A DNA stretch of 64,000 nucleotides, taken from assembly GCF_012927165.1 (NCBI RefSeq), contig NZ_JABBGA010000001.1, forward strand, positions 186,001-250,000, given 5' to 3'. Both the position numbers and the translations under genes were made by a program. This DNA is from Zoogloea dura (GTDB taxonomy: Bacteria > Pseudomonadota > Gammaproteobacteria > Burkholderiales > Rhodocyclaceae). Within the stretch, counting starts at the first letter, position 1; the number at the start of each line of letters is the position of its first letter. Shown piece by piece: positions 17,445-24,946 of this stretch. Under the pieces are notes generated by a model that saw only the letters and a list, made by a program, of their open reading frames with translations, had not been told where the DNA came from and did not search any database.

Positions 17445-19156
17445 CACGCCGCCTCCCGCATCTCACCGGCCACGCCGCCCTCGATCCACACCGGCGTGAT
17501 CGTCTCGGGCAGGCCGGCGGGCAGGGCCTTCATGGTCCCGAAGACCAGGGCGGTATCCACAATGCCCTCCGCGGCCATCGCGTCTAGCCAGTAGATGAGG
17601 TCCTCGCGGCCCTTCGCGTCCAGCACGTCAAACCGATCCAGCACCAGCAGGCGCAGGCCGGACAGCTCCGCGATGGCTGCGCCGATCATGGCGTCAGCGC
17701 GCCAGCGCTCCGACTCGGACAGCAGGGCATACGGCCGGCCACCGGCCAGGATCTCCATATCACGGGTGATCGTGACGCTGGCCCACTCGGCCATGCCTGC
17801 GGCGTCGGTCAGGCGCTCGTTGATCGGCTCCAGGGCGCTGGCCAGCATCTCCGCCGGGATGCCGTCCGGGGCCAGGGCGTCGGCAATCGCCAGCCAGGCC
17901 AGCACATCAGCGTGCGCAGCGGCAGCCTTCTTGGTGTGTTCGTCGGCCAGCATGGCGAGGCGATTGGCTTCGAACATCTGGGCCAGGGTGGCCGCCCGGG
18001 CTCGCTTGTCGGCCTGGTGCCCTGCCAGAACCTGCTCCAGGCGCTCAGCGGCCGGCGGCGTATCGCCCAGGCGCTTTTCCAGGTCCACGATCTCCTGGGC
18101 GGCCCGCTCCGCGTCGGCGATGTCCCGCTGGTCGTTCGCGACGCTCCGGGTATAGAGGGCCACGGCGTCGGTCCATTGCTGGCGCTTGATCTCGATGTCC
18201 GGATCGACGCTGGCCGTGGGCTGGTGCTCCACCAGGGCGCCATCAGCCATTCGGTGCTCGAGCATCACGCCGCAGCAGGGGCACGCCCATGTGCGTGGTT
18301 TCTCGCCGGCTGGCGGCGGGAGTTCGGCCAGCCGGGGGGACCACTGATCCAGTTCTGCCTGGTCGCGCTGCAGCTTGTCACGCAGCGCAGGGAGCCGAGC
18401 TGCTTTGGCCCGCAGTTCCTCGATTCGCTTCGCTGCTTCTACATGCTGTCGGATCGCTGCGCGGGCTTCTCCGATCTGCTGGTTGCTGCGGGCAATGGCG
18501 TCATCCGATTCGGCGACAAGCCGTTCTGCGAGTGCGATCTGATCCCTGCTGTAGGTCTCCTCGGGCTTGCTGGCCTTCCAGCCTGCTGCCTTATCCTTGC
18601 CCCAGGTCTCGCCGCCGGTGAGGGTCTTCCAGGAAGCCTTCGCGTCTCGGGCCTTGGCCTGGGCTTCCTTCGCCGCGGCGTCGAAGCCGGCGCGCAGCAG
18701 AGGCCGGACCTGCTCGATCTTGGCTGCAGCACATCCGCGAGCCTTCAGCGCCTCCACCACGGCTGGGCCGTCGGGCGACAAGTTGAAGAGGCCGAACAGG
18801 AACCCCCGGCGCTCGTTGGCGTCCAGGCGGGCAAACCGTGCCGGGTCCAGCACGAAGGGCAGGGCGCCGTGGTCGAAGTGCATGCCCTTGCCGCTGGGCA
18901 GGACGATGGAGAACTCGCCTTCGCTGGTGGCGACCGTGGCGTAGCTCGAGCCGGCGCCGTCGCTAATCAGGGCCTTGAATTCCTTCTTCATGGCCACCCG
19001 GGCAGCGTCGCCGCCCAGGGCGTGGCGGATGGCCTCCTGCAGGCTGCTCTTGCCGGCACCGTTCTTGCCGGCCACGATCGTGATCGGGGTGGTGATGGTC
19101 AGGTCCACGGCGCGGGCGCCGAGGTAGCTCTGGGCTGAGAGGTGAGTGATCTTCAT
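17444..19156 (-). CDS. SbcC/RecF-like AAA ATPase
   Basis: A 570-residue SMC-like ATPase. The N-terminus has Walker A GKNGAGKSS (residues 30-38); the middle is a coiled coil broken by CPCC (ACPCCGVMLEH), similar to a zinc hook; the C-terminus has an ABC-signature-like LLSESERWRADAMIG and Walker B LRLLVLDRFDVLD. Such proteins tether or process DNA ends with a nuclease partner. The ATG at 19156 is where family similarity starts; the frame extends upstream over the exonuclease gene. It overlaps that exonuclease gene by 4 bp, so the exonuclease is the likely partner. Confidence 0.82.
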   Translation of the reverse strand: MKITHLSAQSYLGARAVDLTITTPITIVAGKNGAGKSSLQEAIRHALGGDAARVAMKKEFKALISDGAGSSYATVATSEGEFSIVLPSGKGMHFDHGALPFVLDPARFARLDANERRGFLFGLFNLSPDGPAVVEALKARGCAAAKIEQVRPLLRAGFDAAAKEAQAKARDAKASWKTLTGGETWGKDKAAGWKASKPEETYSRDQIALAERLVAESDDAIARSNQQIGEARAAIRQHVEAAKRIEELRAKAARLPALRDKLQRDQAELDQWSPRLAELPPPAGEKPRTWACPCCGVMLEHRMADGALVEHQPTASVDPDIEIKRQQWTDAVALYTRSVANDQRDIADAERAAQEIVDLEKRLGDTPPAAERLEQVLAGHQADKRARAATLAQMFEANRLAMLADEHTKKAAAAHADVLAWLAIADALAPDGIPAEMLASALEPINERLTDAAGMAEWASVTITRDMEILAGGRPYALLSESERWRADAMIGAAIAELSGLRLLVLDRFDVLDAKGREDLIYWLDAMAAEGIVDTALVFGTMKALPAGLPETITPVWIEGGVAGEMREAA

Positions 19157-19752
19157 TGCTGCGCTCCCTTGATCGCGAAGTACACGTCCCGGCAGGCCAG
19201 CACGTCGGCCATGGCGCTGTGGGCGTTCTCCAGCTCCTTGCTGGTGAAGTGCCGGTACGCCTCGCCGAGGTTCGGCGTTTTGTGGTGAAACCGGCGGGCT
19301 GCCTTCATCTTCTCGGTGGGCGGAAGGGCGCAGATTGGTGTCGCCAGGATGGCCGTGCACTCCGCGGCCCCCGCTTTCCAGTCATCTGCAGCTTCTTGGT
19401 TCTGGTGGCGCAGCAGCGCGATGCGGACAATCCGGGCGTCGAATTGCTGGTTGTGGGCGATACGCGGCCGCCGGCACCACAACTCCATAAACATCTCAAC
19501 TGCCAGGCGCTCAGGAATGCCGACTTCGGCTGCATGCTCGGTCGTGATGCCATGAACGGCCGCAACGTCATCCGGAATCGTCCAGCCGTCCGGTCGGATG
19601 ATCACGTCCATGCTCTGGATGGTCTCGCGCGTGTTCATATCCACCAGCAGGGCGGCGAGTTGCACGATGTGGGGCTGGTGCGCGGATTCGGACGGGGCCT
19701 TGAAGTCGGGCAGGCCGGTGGTTTCGGTGTCGTAGAAGAGTTTGAGGTTCAT
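19153..19752 (-). CDS. DEDDh 3'-5' exonuclease
   Basis: A 199-residue exonuclease with FYDTETTGLPDF (Exo I), HNQQFDARIVRIAL (Exo II) and HSAMADVLACRDVY (Exo III, with catalytic His and Asp). It resembles the stand-alone DnaQ/ExoX-type nucleases of phages. The ATG at 19752 starts directly before the Exo I strand; upstream in-frame sequence overlaps the next gene. Likely works with the SbcC-like ATPase and RecT in recombination. Confidence 0.85.
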   Translation of the reverse strand: MNLKLFYDTETTGLPDFKAPSESAHQPHIVQLAALLVDMNTRETIQSMDVIIRPDGWTIPDDVAAVHGITTEHAAEVGIPERLAVEMFMELWCRRPRIAHNQQFDARIVRIALLRHQNQEAADDWKAGAAECTAILATPICALPPTEKMKAARRFHHKTPNLGEAYRHFTSKELENAHSAMADVLACRDVYFAIKGAQQ

Positions 19753-19757
19753 GCTGC

Positions 19758-20441
19758 TTACTCCTCTTCCTGGTCCGCCGGGAGACCGTCGTCCGGGTTC
19801 AATTCGCGGTACTTCTTCCAGCCCTTGACCCACTCGATGCAGAGCGCACCTTTCACCACCGGACAATCGGACTCCGGCTTCCCTTCGGCAGCGGCCTGGT
19901 AGCCATCCTCAAAGGCTTGTTCCAGCTCCTGGCTGGTGACGACGTCTTCGGGTGCGGGCAGGCCAAACTCCGCATCAATGATGGTGACGTCGTCCATGCC
20001 GCCACCGTCGTCATCGCGATACTCGTGGCCCAAGTCCATGGCGCGCTGGTCGGCCTCGCCCTTTACTTCGTCCATGCCGCCGGTGTGATCCTCGCCACTT
20101 GCGACAATGACCAATACGGCCTTGCCGGCGGCCTCGTAGAGTTGATGCAGACTGGGCGCCGCAGGCGAGAACTTCACAACTGCCTTCACGCCGTCCTTGA
20201 TAGTGATCTGGTCCAGATCGCCAACGACGGTTACGCGGCCTTGGGCGGCCAACATATGCACGGCCATGCCAACGTTGGACTCAACCCTGGCGCGCAGGCG
20301 ATCAAGGATGTCGTCCTGCTTCTTCTGGGGCAGCTTCGCCCACACGGCGGGCAGCAGCTTGAGCTCGGTGACCAGGGCGGAGAGCAGATCCTTGCCGATG
20401 GTGGCGGCGGTCATGCTGCGAAAGTCTTGAGGTGCGTTCAT
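19758..20441 (-). CDS. Conserved phage protein with RMF-like C-terminus
   Basis: A 227-residue protein. Residues 1-100 (including VWAKLPQKKQDDILDRLRARV) match an early phage protein family of unknown role. The C-terminal ~45 residues (EDGYQAAAEGKPESDCPV, then WVKGWKKYRE) resemble ribosome modulation factor, which dimerises 70S ribosomes. This suggests a fusion of an unknown domain to an RMF-like element; a role on host ribosomes is possible but not shown. Confidence 0.7.
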   Translation of the reverse strand: MNAPQDFRSMTAATIGKDLLSALVTELKLLPAVWAKLPQKKQDDILDRLRARVESNVGMAVHMLAAQGRVTVVGDLDQITIKDGVKAVVKFSPAAPSLHQLYEAAGKAVLVIVASGEDHTGGMDEVKGEADQRAMDLGHEYRDDDGGGMDDVTIIDAEFGLPAPEDVVTSQELEQAFEDGYQAAAEGKPESDCPVVKGALCIEWVKGWKKYRELNPDDGLPADQEEE

Positions 20442-20473
20442 TGCAGCGTTCCTTCTTTCCTACGTGATTGGAG

Positions 20474-20491
20474 GGCCGGCCATGGCCGGCC
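20474..20491. repeat. Perfect 18-bp palindrome between early genes
   Basis: GGCCGGCCATGGCCGGCC is its own reverse complement and lies in the only sizeable gap (57 bp) between the recT gene and its downstream neighbour. It could form a transcript hairpin that attenuates expression downstream of recT, or be a protein-binding site. Confidence 0.5.
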
Positions 20492-20498
20492 TATGGGA

Positions 20499-21656
20499 TC
20501 AGTCGAGGCTCATCTGGCCGCGCGGGCGGCGGCCGGCCGGTGCTGCCTGGCGCTGCTCGGGTTGGCCGCCAGCTTCGGCGCGCTCGCGGGCTTCGATCGC
20601 GGCCAACTCTTCGGGGGAGGGCGTCCATTCGGCATCCACCGGTGGCGGTTCCTCGCGTCGGGTCTGCTGCTGGCGCACAGGCTCGGGTTCGGCCTGGCGG
20701 GTCTGCTGGGGGATGCGCTCGGGCTCGGGCTGGTGGGCGATCTGGGCTGGTGCGCCATCCAGGATCTCGCCGGTGTCCTGATCAACCGAGGCCGGTGCGT
20801 CCTGCTGCTGGCTGACGTCGAAGACGACTTCCTCCAGCGGCGCAGCCGCAGCGACGGCGTTGCCGTCGATGGCCGACGCGAACGCCAGGGATTCGATGCT
20901 GATGGGCAGGTACTTGAAGAGCCGGCGCAGGACGGTCTTGCGGCCCATCTCGACGTAGTTGTCGAGCCATGGGCCGGTGATGATCGGGCGGCCCTGGTTG
21001 TCCTTCTTGGCCCGGTTCTTCTCCGCGGCCTTGTCGCGGATGTGATTCACCTCGTCGGTGCTCATGAACTCGAACGAGTAGCCGCCGCCTTGCAGCTTGG
21101 CCACGGCGTAGAAGCCGATTACCGCGCCGCGATCCTTCATCGCCGGCCGGTGGACAAGCTCCTCCTCAAGGCCGTAGGCGAAGCGGAAATCATCGCCCTC
21201 GCACACCTCGTGGGCGGCGATGCTGACGATCTGGCCGGACCGGCGTGCCAGGTCCAGCATGCCCTTGTAGCCGATGATGACCTGCACCTGGGTTTCGGCC
21301 GTGACCCACTCATTTCCGCGCTTCTCGCGCTTGTCGAACGGCAGCAGGTAGGCGTGGCCCAGCGGAGTGTTCGGCTCCAGGCCCAGCTGGGCGCAGGTGA
21401 CGACGGAGCCCAGCAGGGAGGAAAGACTGGCGCCGGCGAGCTTCGGGGTGGTGCGCAGGGCGCCCAGGGCCAGCTTGAGCATGCGCTCGCTGTCGAAGTG
21501 CTTGGGCAGCAGCGCCTCCAGGGTGCCGCGGTTGGCTTCGAAGAACTTCTTGACGGTGGCGCTGCCGGCTTCGGCCGCCGTCTTGCGGGAGGCTTCGGCC
21601 ATCTCGCGGCCGGTCATTGTGGTTGCGACGGTGCGCAGTTGAGCGGCTGTGCTCAT
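20499..21656 (-). CDS. recT: RecT-family single-strand annealing protein
   Basis: A 385-residue annealing protein. The conserved core includes SLLGSVVTCAQLGLEPNT, GHAYLLPF, QVIIGYKGMLDLARRSG and a later YVEMGRKTVLRRL. The last ~90 residues are Pro/Gln/Glu-rich and disordered. It lies directly after a YqaJ-type exonuclease gene, the usual exonuclease-annealase pair for phage recombination. Confidence 0.92.
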   Translation of the reverse strand: MSTAAQLRTVATTMTGREMAEASRKTAAEAGSATVKKFFEANRGTLEALLPKHFDSERMLKLALGALRTTPKLAGASLSSLLGSVVTCAQLGLEPNTPLGHAYLLPFDKREKRGNEWVTAETQVQVIIGYKGMLDLARRSGQIVSIAAHEVCEGDDFRFAYGLEEELVHRPAMKDRGAVIGFYAVAKLQGGGYSFEFMSTDEVNHIRDKAAEKNRAKKDNQGRPIITGPWLDNYVEMGRKTVLRRLFKYLPISIESLAFASAIDGNAVAAAAPLEEVVFDVSQQQDAPASVDQDTGEILDGAPAQIAHQPEPERIPQQTRQAEPEPVRQQQTRREEPPPVDAEWTPSPEELAAIEARERAEAGGQPEQRQAAPAGRRPRGQMSLD

Positions 21657-21671
21657 GGTGTGCTCCTCGGA

Positions 21672-22622
21672 TTACTTGATCAGGAAGGGCCGGGCGCCCG
21701 GGGTGGTCTTGGTGTGATGGGCAATCAGGGCAGCGTCAGCGCCGGCCTCAGTGGCCACGGCCTGCCAATCGGTCTTGCTGCCGGCCTTGTTGGTCTTCCA
21801 GGTGGCGATGGGCTTGCCGTTCGGCCCCAGCAGAGCAGCTGCTTCACCCATTCGGGCCTTCACCTTGGTGGCGAGCAGCTCGATCTGCGCATCCAGGTCC
21901 TTGGCGTTGGCCTTGAGCGCCTTCAGGTCGCCGCAGGCCTCCAGCAGCTCGATGTCGGCCTCCAGCGTGGCGCCTGAGTCCTTCGGGTAGAGCCACTTCA
22001 CGTCATCGGGGGTGACCGGATCAGGGGCCTCGCCCGACTGGATGCGCTGCCAGAACTCGATTTCCCGGGCCCGGATGGCGGCGATGGTCTCCTCGTCGCG
22101 ATCCACCCAACGGATCATCGGGCGCTCGTCGAAACCGGTGACGGCGGCGATCACTGTGCGCTGGCGAGGCTGGATCATCAGGCCGTGCATCACCTGGGCC
22201 AGGTAGTAGATGGGCACCTCGTTGCTGTCGTACTCGCCCCAAGCGCCGGCGGCGAAGTAGCCAGCGGTCTTCATCTCGCCATTCACCGGCTCGCCGTCCA
22301 CGAGCAGCTCGGCGTCGATCTCGGCAGCCAGGAAGTTGCACTCCGGATCCAGGTAGCGCCGGTTCGACGCGACCAGTTCGACGTCGTGGCCGCGGTCGGT
22401 GAGTTCGTCGATCATCATCTCGAGGACGATCGGCTCCCAGCGCGCGCCGCGCTCGAGGATGCGGCGCTTGGCCGGCGACAGCTCTTCGATGTAGGCGCCG
22501 GTCTTCTTCTGGTAAAGCATGAAGGGCGTGGTCCAGGGCGAAACGCCCAAGATTGCGGCCACGTCCGAGCCGCCCAGGTAGGTGCTTCGGTCGAGCTGGC
22601 CGACGGATTGCGGTGCGTTCAT
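21672..22622 (-). CDS. YqaJ-family viral recombinase (exonuclease)
   Basis: A 316-residue lambda-Exo-like nuclease that should resect double-strand ends for RecT. The N-terminus has YLGGSDVAAILGVSPWTTPF; the catalytic core includes ERGARWEPIVLEMM, a D-x-x in LAAEIDAELLVDGEPVNGEMKTA (acidic residue with the E-x-K motif) and YLAQVMHGLM. The ATG at 22622 is chosen since the fold starts there and it overlaps the upstream gene by 4 bp. Confidence 0.9.
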   Translation of the reverse strand: MNAPQSVGQLDRSTYLGGSDVAAILGVSPWTTPFMLYQKKTGAYIEELSPAKRRILERGARWEPIVLEMMIDELTDRGHDVELVASNRRYLDPECNFLAAEIDAELLVDGEPVNGEMKTAGYFAAGAWGEYDSNEVPIYYLAQVMHGLMIQPRQRTVIAAVTGFDERPMIRWVDRDEETIAAIRAREIEFWQRIQSGEAPDPVTPDDVKWLYPKDSGATLEADIELLEACGDLKALKANAKDLDAQIELLATKVKARMGEAAALLGPNGKPIATWKTNKAGSKTDWQAVATEAGADAALIAHHTKTTPGARPFLIK

Positions 22623-22945
22623 TTGGCGTTGCCTCCATAGTTGATTTCGTGACCCCAGATCTCGACCTGGGCGTCCTGACGGGCGGAATAGAACTCGGCG
22701 ATGCACTCCCAGCCGGCCTTCTCCAGCACGTGCTTTTGGGCCTCGTTGTCGGCGAGCACCGTGCAGATCGCGTAGTCGTAGGCCAGGCCCTTCAGGATCT
22801 CGGCCTGTGCCTTCTTCGCCTGGTGGGCGATGCCCTTGCCGCGGCTCGCCGGAGTCACGAAGAAGCCGTGGCAGATGGCCACCTGCGGCTGGGAGGGCAG
22901 GGAGTCGATCTCGAAGGCCGCATGACCGACGGCGAAGCGGCTCAT
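22619..22945 (-). CDS. GNAT-family N-acetyltransferase-like protein
   Basis: A 108-residue compact acetyltransferase-like protein. PASRGKGIAHQAKKAQ fits the acetyl-CoA pyrophosphate loop (R/Q-x-x-G-x-G/A) and NEAQKHVLEKAGWECIAEF fits the C-terminal part. It is shorter than standard GNAT enzymes. Acetylation of a host target or of phage DNA bases are possible roles; nothing in the sequence decides. Confidence 0.72.
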   Translation of the reverse strand: MSRFAVGHAAFEIDSLPSQPQVAICHGFFVTPASRGKGIAHQAKKAQAEILKGLAYDYAICTVLADNEAQKHVLEKAGWECIAEFYSARQDAQVEIWGHEINYGGNAK

Positions 22946-23190
22946 TCGTCACTCCCCGCGAGCGATTGAAGGATCTCGAGGGCGCTCTGCAGGTGCTCGC
23001 GGTAGCGCTTGAAGTTCTTCTGGCTCAGGGCGGTCTCGGCGAGGCCTACGTAATCCCGCGCTTCGCGCATCGCCTCGACTTGATCGTCGGGGGTGACTTC
23101 GTCGTCATCCGTCCAGCGCGGATCGCGGGGGCTGTTGCAGGGGCCCCAGGTGGCGGCGTCACCCGGGCCGGGGATGGCGGCGGGGTTCAT
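22942..23190 (-). CDS. Hypothetical phage protein
   Basis: An 82-residue acidic protein with a disordered N-terminal third (Pro/Asp-rich) and a helical C-terminus (REHLQSALEILQSLAG). ATGA overlaps on both sides support translation as part of the operon. No function assigned. Confidence 0.62.
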   Translation of the reverse strand: MNPAAIPGPGDAATWGPCNSPRDPRWTDDDEVTPDDQVEAMREARDYVGLAETALSQKNFKRYREHLQSALEILQSLAGSDE

Positions 23191-23417
23191 TGCTGACCTC
23201 CCTGCGCAACGACGGTCCGGTGCTCGGCGATCTTGGCCGCCGTGTCCTGGCAGCTCAGGTCAATCGGGGGCGCGGGAGTGAAGTGCAGGGCGAACAGCAC
23301 ACCGCCGGCGAAGGTGATGACGCAGGGCAACACGATGCGTTCGGCCACGATCTTGTGGATCGGCTGCCGGCGGCGTTCGTTGAACCGGCGCCGTTCCAGG
23401 GAGATTCGAGGGTTCAT
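23187..23417 (-). CDS. Small single-span membrane protein
   Basis: A 76-residue protein with a basic N-terminus (RRRFNERRRQPIHK), one hydrophobic segment (about residues 27-45, ERIVLPCVITFAGGVLFALH) and a polar tail. Orientation is probably N-in. It is in the early operon, so it is unlikely to be a holin. Function unknown. Confidence 0.62.
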   Translation of the reverse strand: MNPRISLERRRFNERRRQPIHKIVAERIVLPCVITFAGGVLFALHFTPAPPIDLSCQDTAAKIAEHRTVVAQGGQQ

Positions 23418-23452
23418 GACGTGATCCTCAGAAGGTTGATGGTGGTTGTGGG

Positions 23453-23494
23453 CCCACTCGGTTGCAGCCTCTCGGGAAGCCGCATGCGGGTGGG
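23453..23494. repeat. Structured repeat element, copy A
   Basis: CCACTCG (23454-23460) pairs with CGGGTGG (23487-23493) around an inner hairpin GCCTC-TCGG-GAAGC (23467-23480). The layout and much of the sequence recur as copy B at 24279-24318. The element lies between two early genes, downstream of the 40-residue gene in the direction of transcription. Confidence 0.6.
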
Positions 23495-23518
23495 GCCGCC
23501 GTAGCGGCCTTGAAGCGA

Positions 23519-23641
23519 TCAGCTGTTGAGCCGATCCACGGCGGCCTTCGCCGCGTCACTGAGGGTCTTGAAGCGGTTGCCCAGCTTGAAGCCGCCGTAA
23601 AAGACAGCCCCGAAGCTGGCCGCCAGGATCAGATCAACCAT
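23519..23641 (-). CDS. 40-residue membrane-associated micropeptide
   Basis: A short reading frame from ATG 23641 encodes 40 residues with a hydrophobic N-terminal half (VDLILAASFGAVFYGGFKLG) and an amphipathic C-terminus (TLSDAAKAAVDRLNS). It overlaps the end of the upstream VWA gene by 8 bp in another frame, like its neighbours. The ribosome-binding site is weak. The composition and position make it plausible as a small phage membrane peptide. Confidence 0.5.
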   Translation of the reverse strand: MVDLILAASFGAVFYGGFKLGNRFKTLSDAAKAAVDRLNS

Positions 23642-24227
23642 CGATCGCGTCCGCGATCAGGGCCGCCAGGGTCGGGTAGGCGTCGGCTTCGGCCTGGGTC
23701 TTCTTGTCGACGATGTCGAACTTGGCGCCGATGAGCGCGTCGTCCAGCTCGTCGAGGAAAGCGCCTGCCGCCGTGTCGTTGCCCACCTGGATGAACAGCA
23801 CGGTCAGGTCGCCGTCGGCGTTCTGGCTGTTGGCCTGCTTGATGAGCACGTCCTTCACCGCCTGGCGGTTGTTGGGTTCGCCGTCGGTGAAGACCACGAT
23901 GAAGTCGGGCTTGTCGGACTTGCCGGCAACCTCGAAGGCCTTGGCGAGGGCTTCGGCGGTCGGCGTGCCGCCGGCAACGCGGCGGGAGAAGACGGAGTTC
24001 AGGACCTCGGCGTTCTTGACGCCGGAGGTCAGCAGGATGGACTCGCTGCCGAACGTGATGATCTCGATGCCGTCTTCATCCACGGCCGCCAGCTCGCTGA
24101 CCAGACCGAGTACGGACTCCTTCACGCGATCGATGCGCGACAGCTTCTGGCCGGAATCGATGGTGGCCATCGAGCCGGAGAAGTCGATCAGGACGATGAA
24201 GTCGTGGTTGGCGATGTTCTGAGTCAT
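23634..24227 (-). CDS. von Willebrand factor type A domain protein
   Basis: A 197-residue protein that is almost entirely one VWA domain. The metal-ion-dependent adhesion site is intact: DFSGS at residues 15-19, the Thr in GGTPTAEAL, and the Asp in VVFTDGEPN. The ATG at 24227 follows an AAGGAAA ribosome-binding site; upstream in-frame codons are within the leader. It is the first gene after PL, after a ~300-nt leader. VWA proteins usually mediate metal-dependent protein contacts and often act with MoxR-type ATPases, but none is nearby. Confidence 0.85.
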   Translation of the reverse strand: MTQNIANHDFIVLIDFSGSMATIDSGQKLSRIDRVKESVLGLVSELAAVDEDGIEIITFGSESILLTSGVKNAEVLNSVFSRRVAGGTPTAEALAKAFEVAGKSDKPDFIVVFTDGEPNNRQAVKDVLIKQANSQNADGDLTVLFIQVGNDTAAGAFLDELDDALIGAKFDIVDKKTQAEADAYPTLAALIADAIDG

Positions 24228-24539
24228 GGTGTTTCCTTGCATATAGAGGGGGCTAAAAGGGCGCCCCGGTACCCGTTCCCACTCGGGTAAAGCCTCTTGG
24301 GAGGCCGTACTCGGGTGGCAGCCGGTTACGTTTTCCGGCGCCGCGCATCGCTTCATGGCGGCCGCCCAATCCTGCGTATTCCGCCGAGATCGCTCGTTGG
24401 GTCAGGGTTGCTGATCGCCGCTTTGCACGCGCTCAGCTGCACGTGTGTCGTCCCCCCGAAGGGGCCCGGCGGGCGTAGCCGGGTGAAGTGCAGGTGTGGG
24501 GTGGTGTTCGCTTGCTCCATCGGGTGGTTGATGGAGTAA
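24228..24539 (-). promoter_or_regulatory. Long structured leader of the leftward early transcript
   Basis: About 300 bases separate the predicted PL start (~24533) from the first gene. No convincing gene is seen on either strand. Read on the minus strand, two adjacent hairpins come first: CCCGGC/GCCGGG with a 7-base loop (24465-24483) and CCCC/GGGG with a short loop (24454-24464), with no base between them. Copy B of the structured repeat follows at 24279-24318. The position recalls nut or HK022 put antitermination sites. Confidence 0.5.
24279..24318. repeat. Structured repeat element, copy B
   Basis: CCACTCGGGTA (24279-24289) pairs along all 11 positions (two as G-T) with TACTCGGGTGG (24308-24318), enclosing the hairpin GCCTC-TTGG-GAGGC (24292-24305). 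It matches copy A in arrangement and in the outer stem. It sits in the PL leader just upstream of the VWA gene. Confidence 0.62.
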
Positions 24540-24568
24540 AGGTTAGGTGAGCCTAACTAGCATGTCAA
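24540..24568 (-). promoter_or_regulatory. Leftward early promoter PL
   Basis: On the minus strand TTGACA (24568-24563) and TAACCT (24545-24540) are separated by exactly 17 bp. Operator OL1 covers the -10 region and OL2 begins at the -35 box, so repressor binding would block RNA polymerase. Confidence 0.8.
24543..24556. promoter_or_regulatory. Repressor operator OL1
   Basis: TTAGGTGAGCCTAA is a palindrome with 5-bp arms and a 4-bp centre, matching the family found at OR. It overlaps the -10 box of PL. Confidence 0.8.
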
Positions 24569-24581
24569 TAGGCATGCCTAA
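24568..24581. promoter_or_regulatory. Repressor operator OL2
   Basis: ATAGGCATGCCTAA matches the operator family with one arm mismatch. Its centre is 25 bp from the centre of OL1, about 2.4 helical turns. Confidence 0.75.
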
Positions 24582-24857
24582 CATTTTGTGCGATACCTCG
24601 TCAGCGCTGAACGTGAGCGAGCAAGCGATCGAGCGAAGGCCTACTCGAGAGGGGAAGCTGTGTTGAATCAGGGGCGGGCGATACACCTAAGCTATGTCAG
24701 ATGTCGCGTCGGAGAGGTCAGTACTGACTTTGTGATGCGAGGGCGAGTACGAGAAAGAGCATTGCTAATGCTCAGTCTATTAGTGACATTTTCCCAATCG
24801 AATGCGAGAAGTTGATCATAAGCTGAACGGCAATAGACTTGTATGCTCGAACTGTAG
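24582..24857. other. Unassigned stretch between PL and the ParB-like gene
   Basis: About 275 bases with no gene I can support; short frames on both strands (about 24588-24815 plus, 24692-24877 minus) lack ribosome-binding sites and family features. It contains a perfect 12-bp palindrome GTCAGTACTGAC (24717-24728) and a small hairpin AGCATT-GCT-AATGCT (24759-24773). Base composition shifts from GC-rich to AT-rich across it. Confidence 0.4.
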
Positions 24858-24887
24858 ATTGAACTAAGAGGGTTCAATTTTTATGAT
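24858..24887 (+). promoter_or_regulatory. Promoter with overlapping inverted repeat before the ParB-like gene
   Basis: TTGAAC (24859-24864) and TATGAT (24882-24887) are 17 bp apart, a good sigma-70 promoter. ATTGAAC (24858-24864) and GTTCAAT (24872-24878) form a perfect inverted repeat that covers the -35 box and spacer, so a bound protein would repress. It does not match the CI-like operator family, suggesting separate control of this module. Confidence 0.6.
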
Positions 24888-24946
24888 GAATTTAGTTCCT
24901 CTTCTATGTGAAAAGCTCGACAACCCGAATATTCGCTGACAAGGTT

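Noticed and set aside
24588-24815. 75-codon frame between PL and the ParB-like gene
   Set aside because: No ribosome-binding site, arginine-rich random-looking sequence, no coupling to neighbours.
24692-24877. 61-codon minus-strand frame upstream of PL
   Set aside because: Starts inside the ParB-like promoter and has no supporting features.
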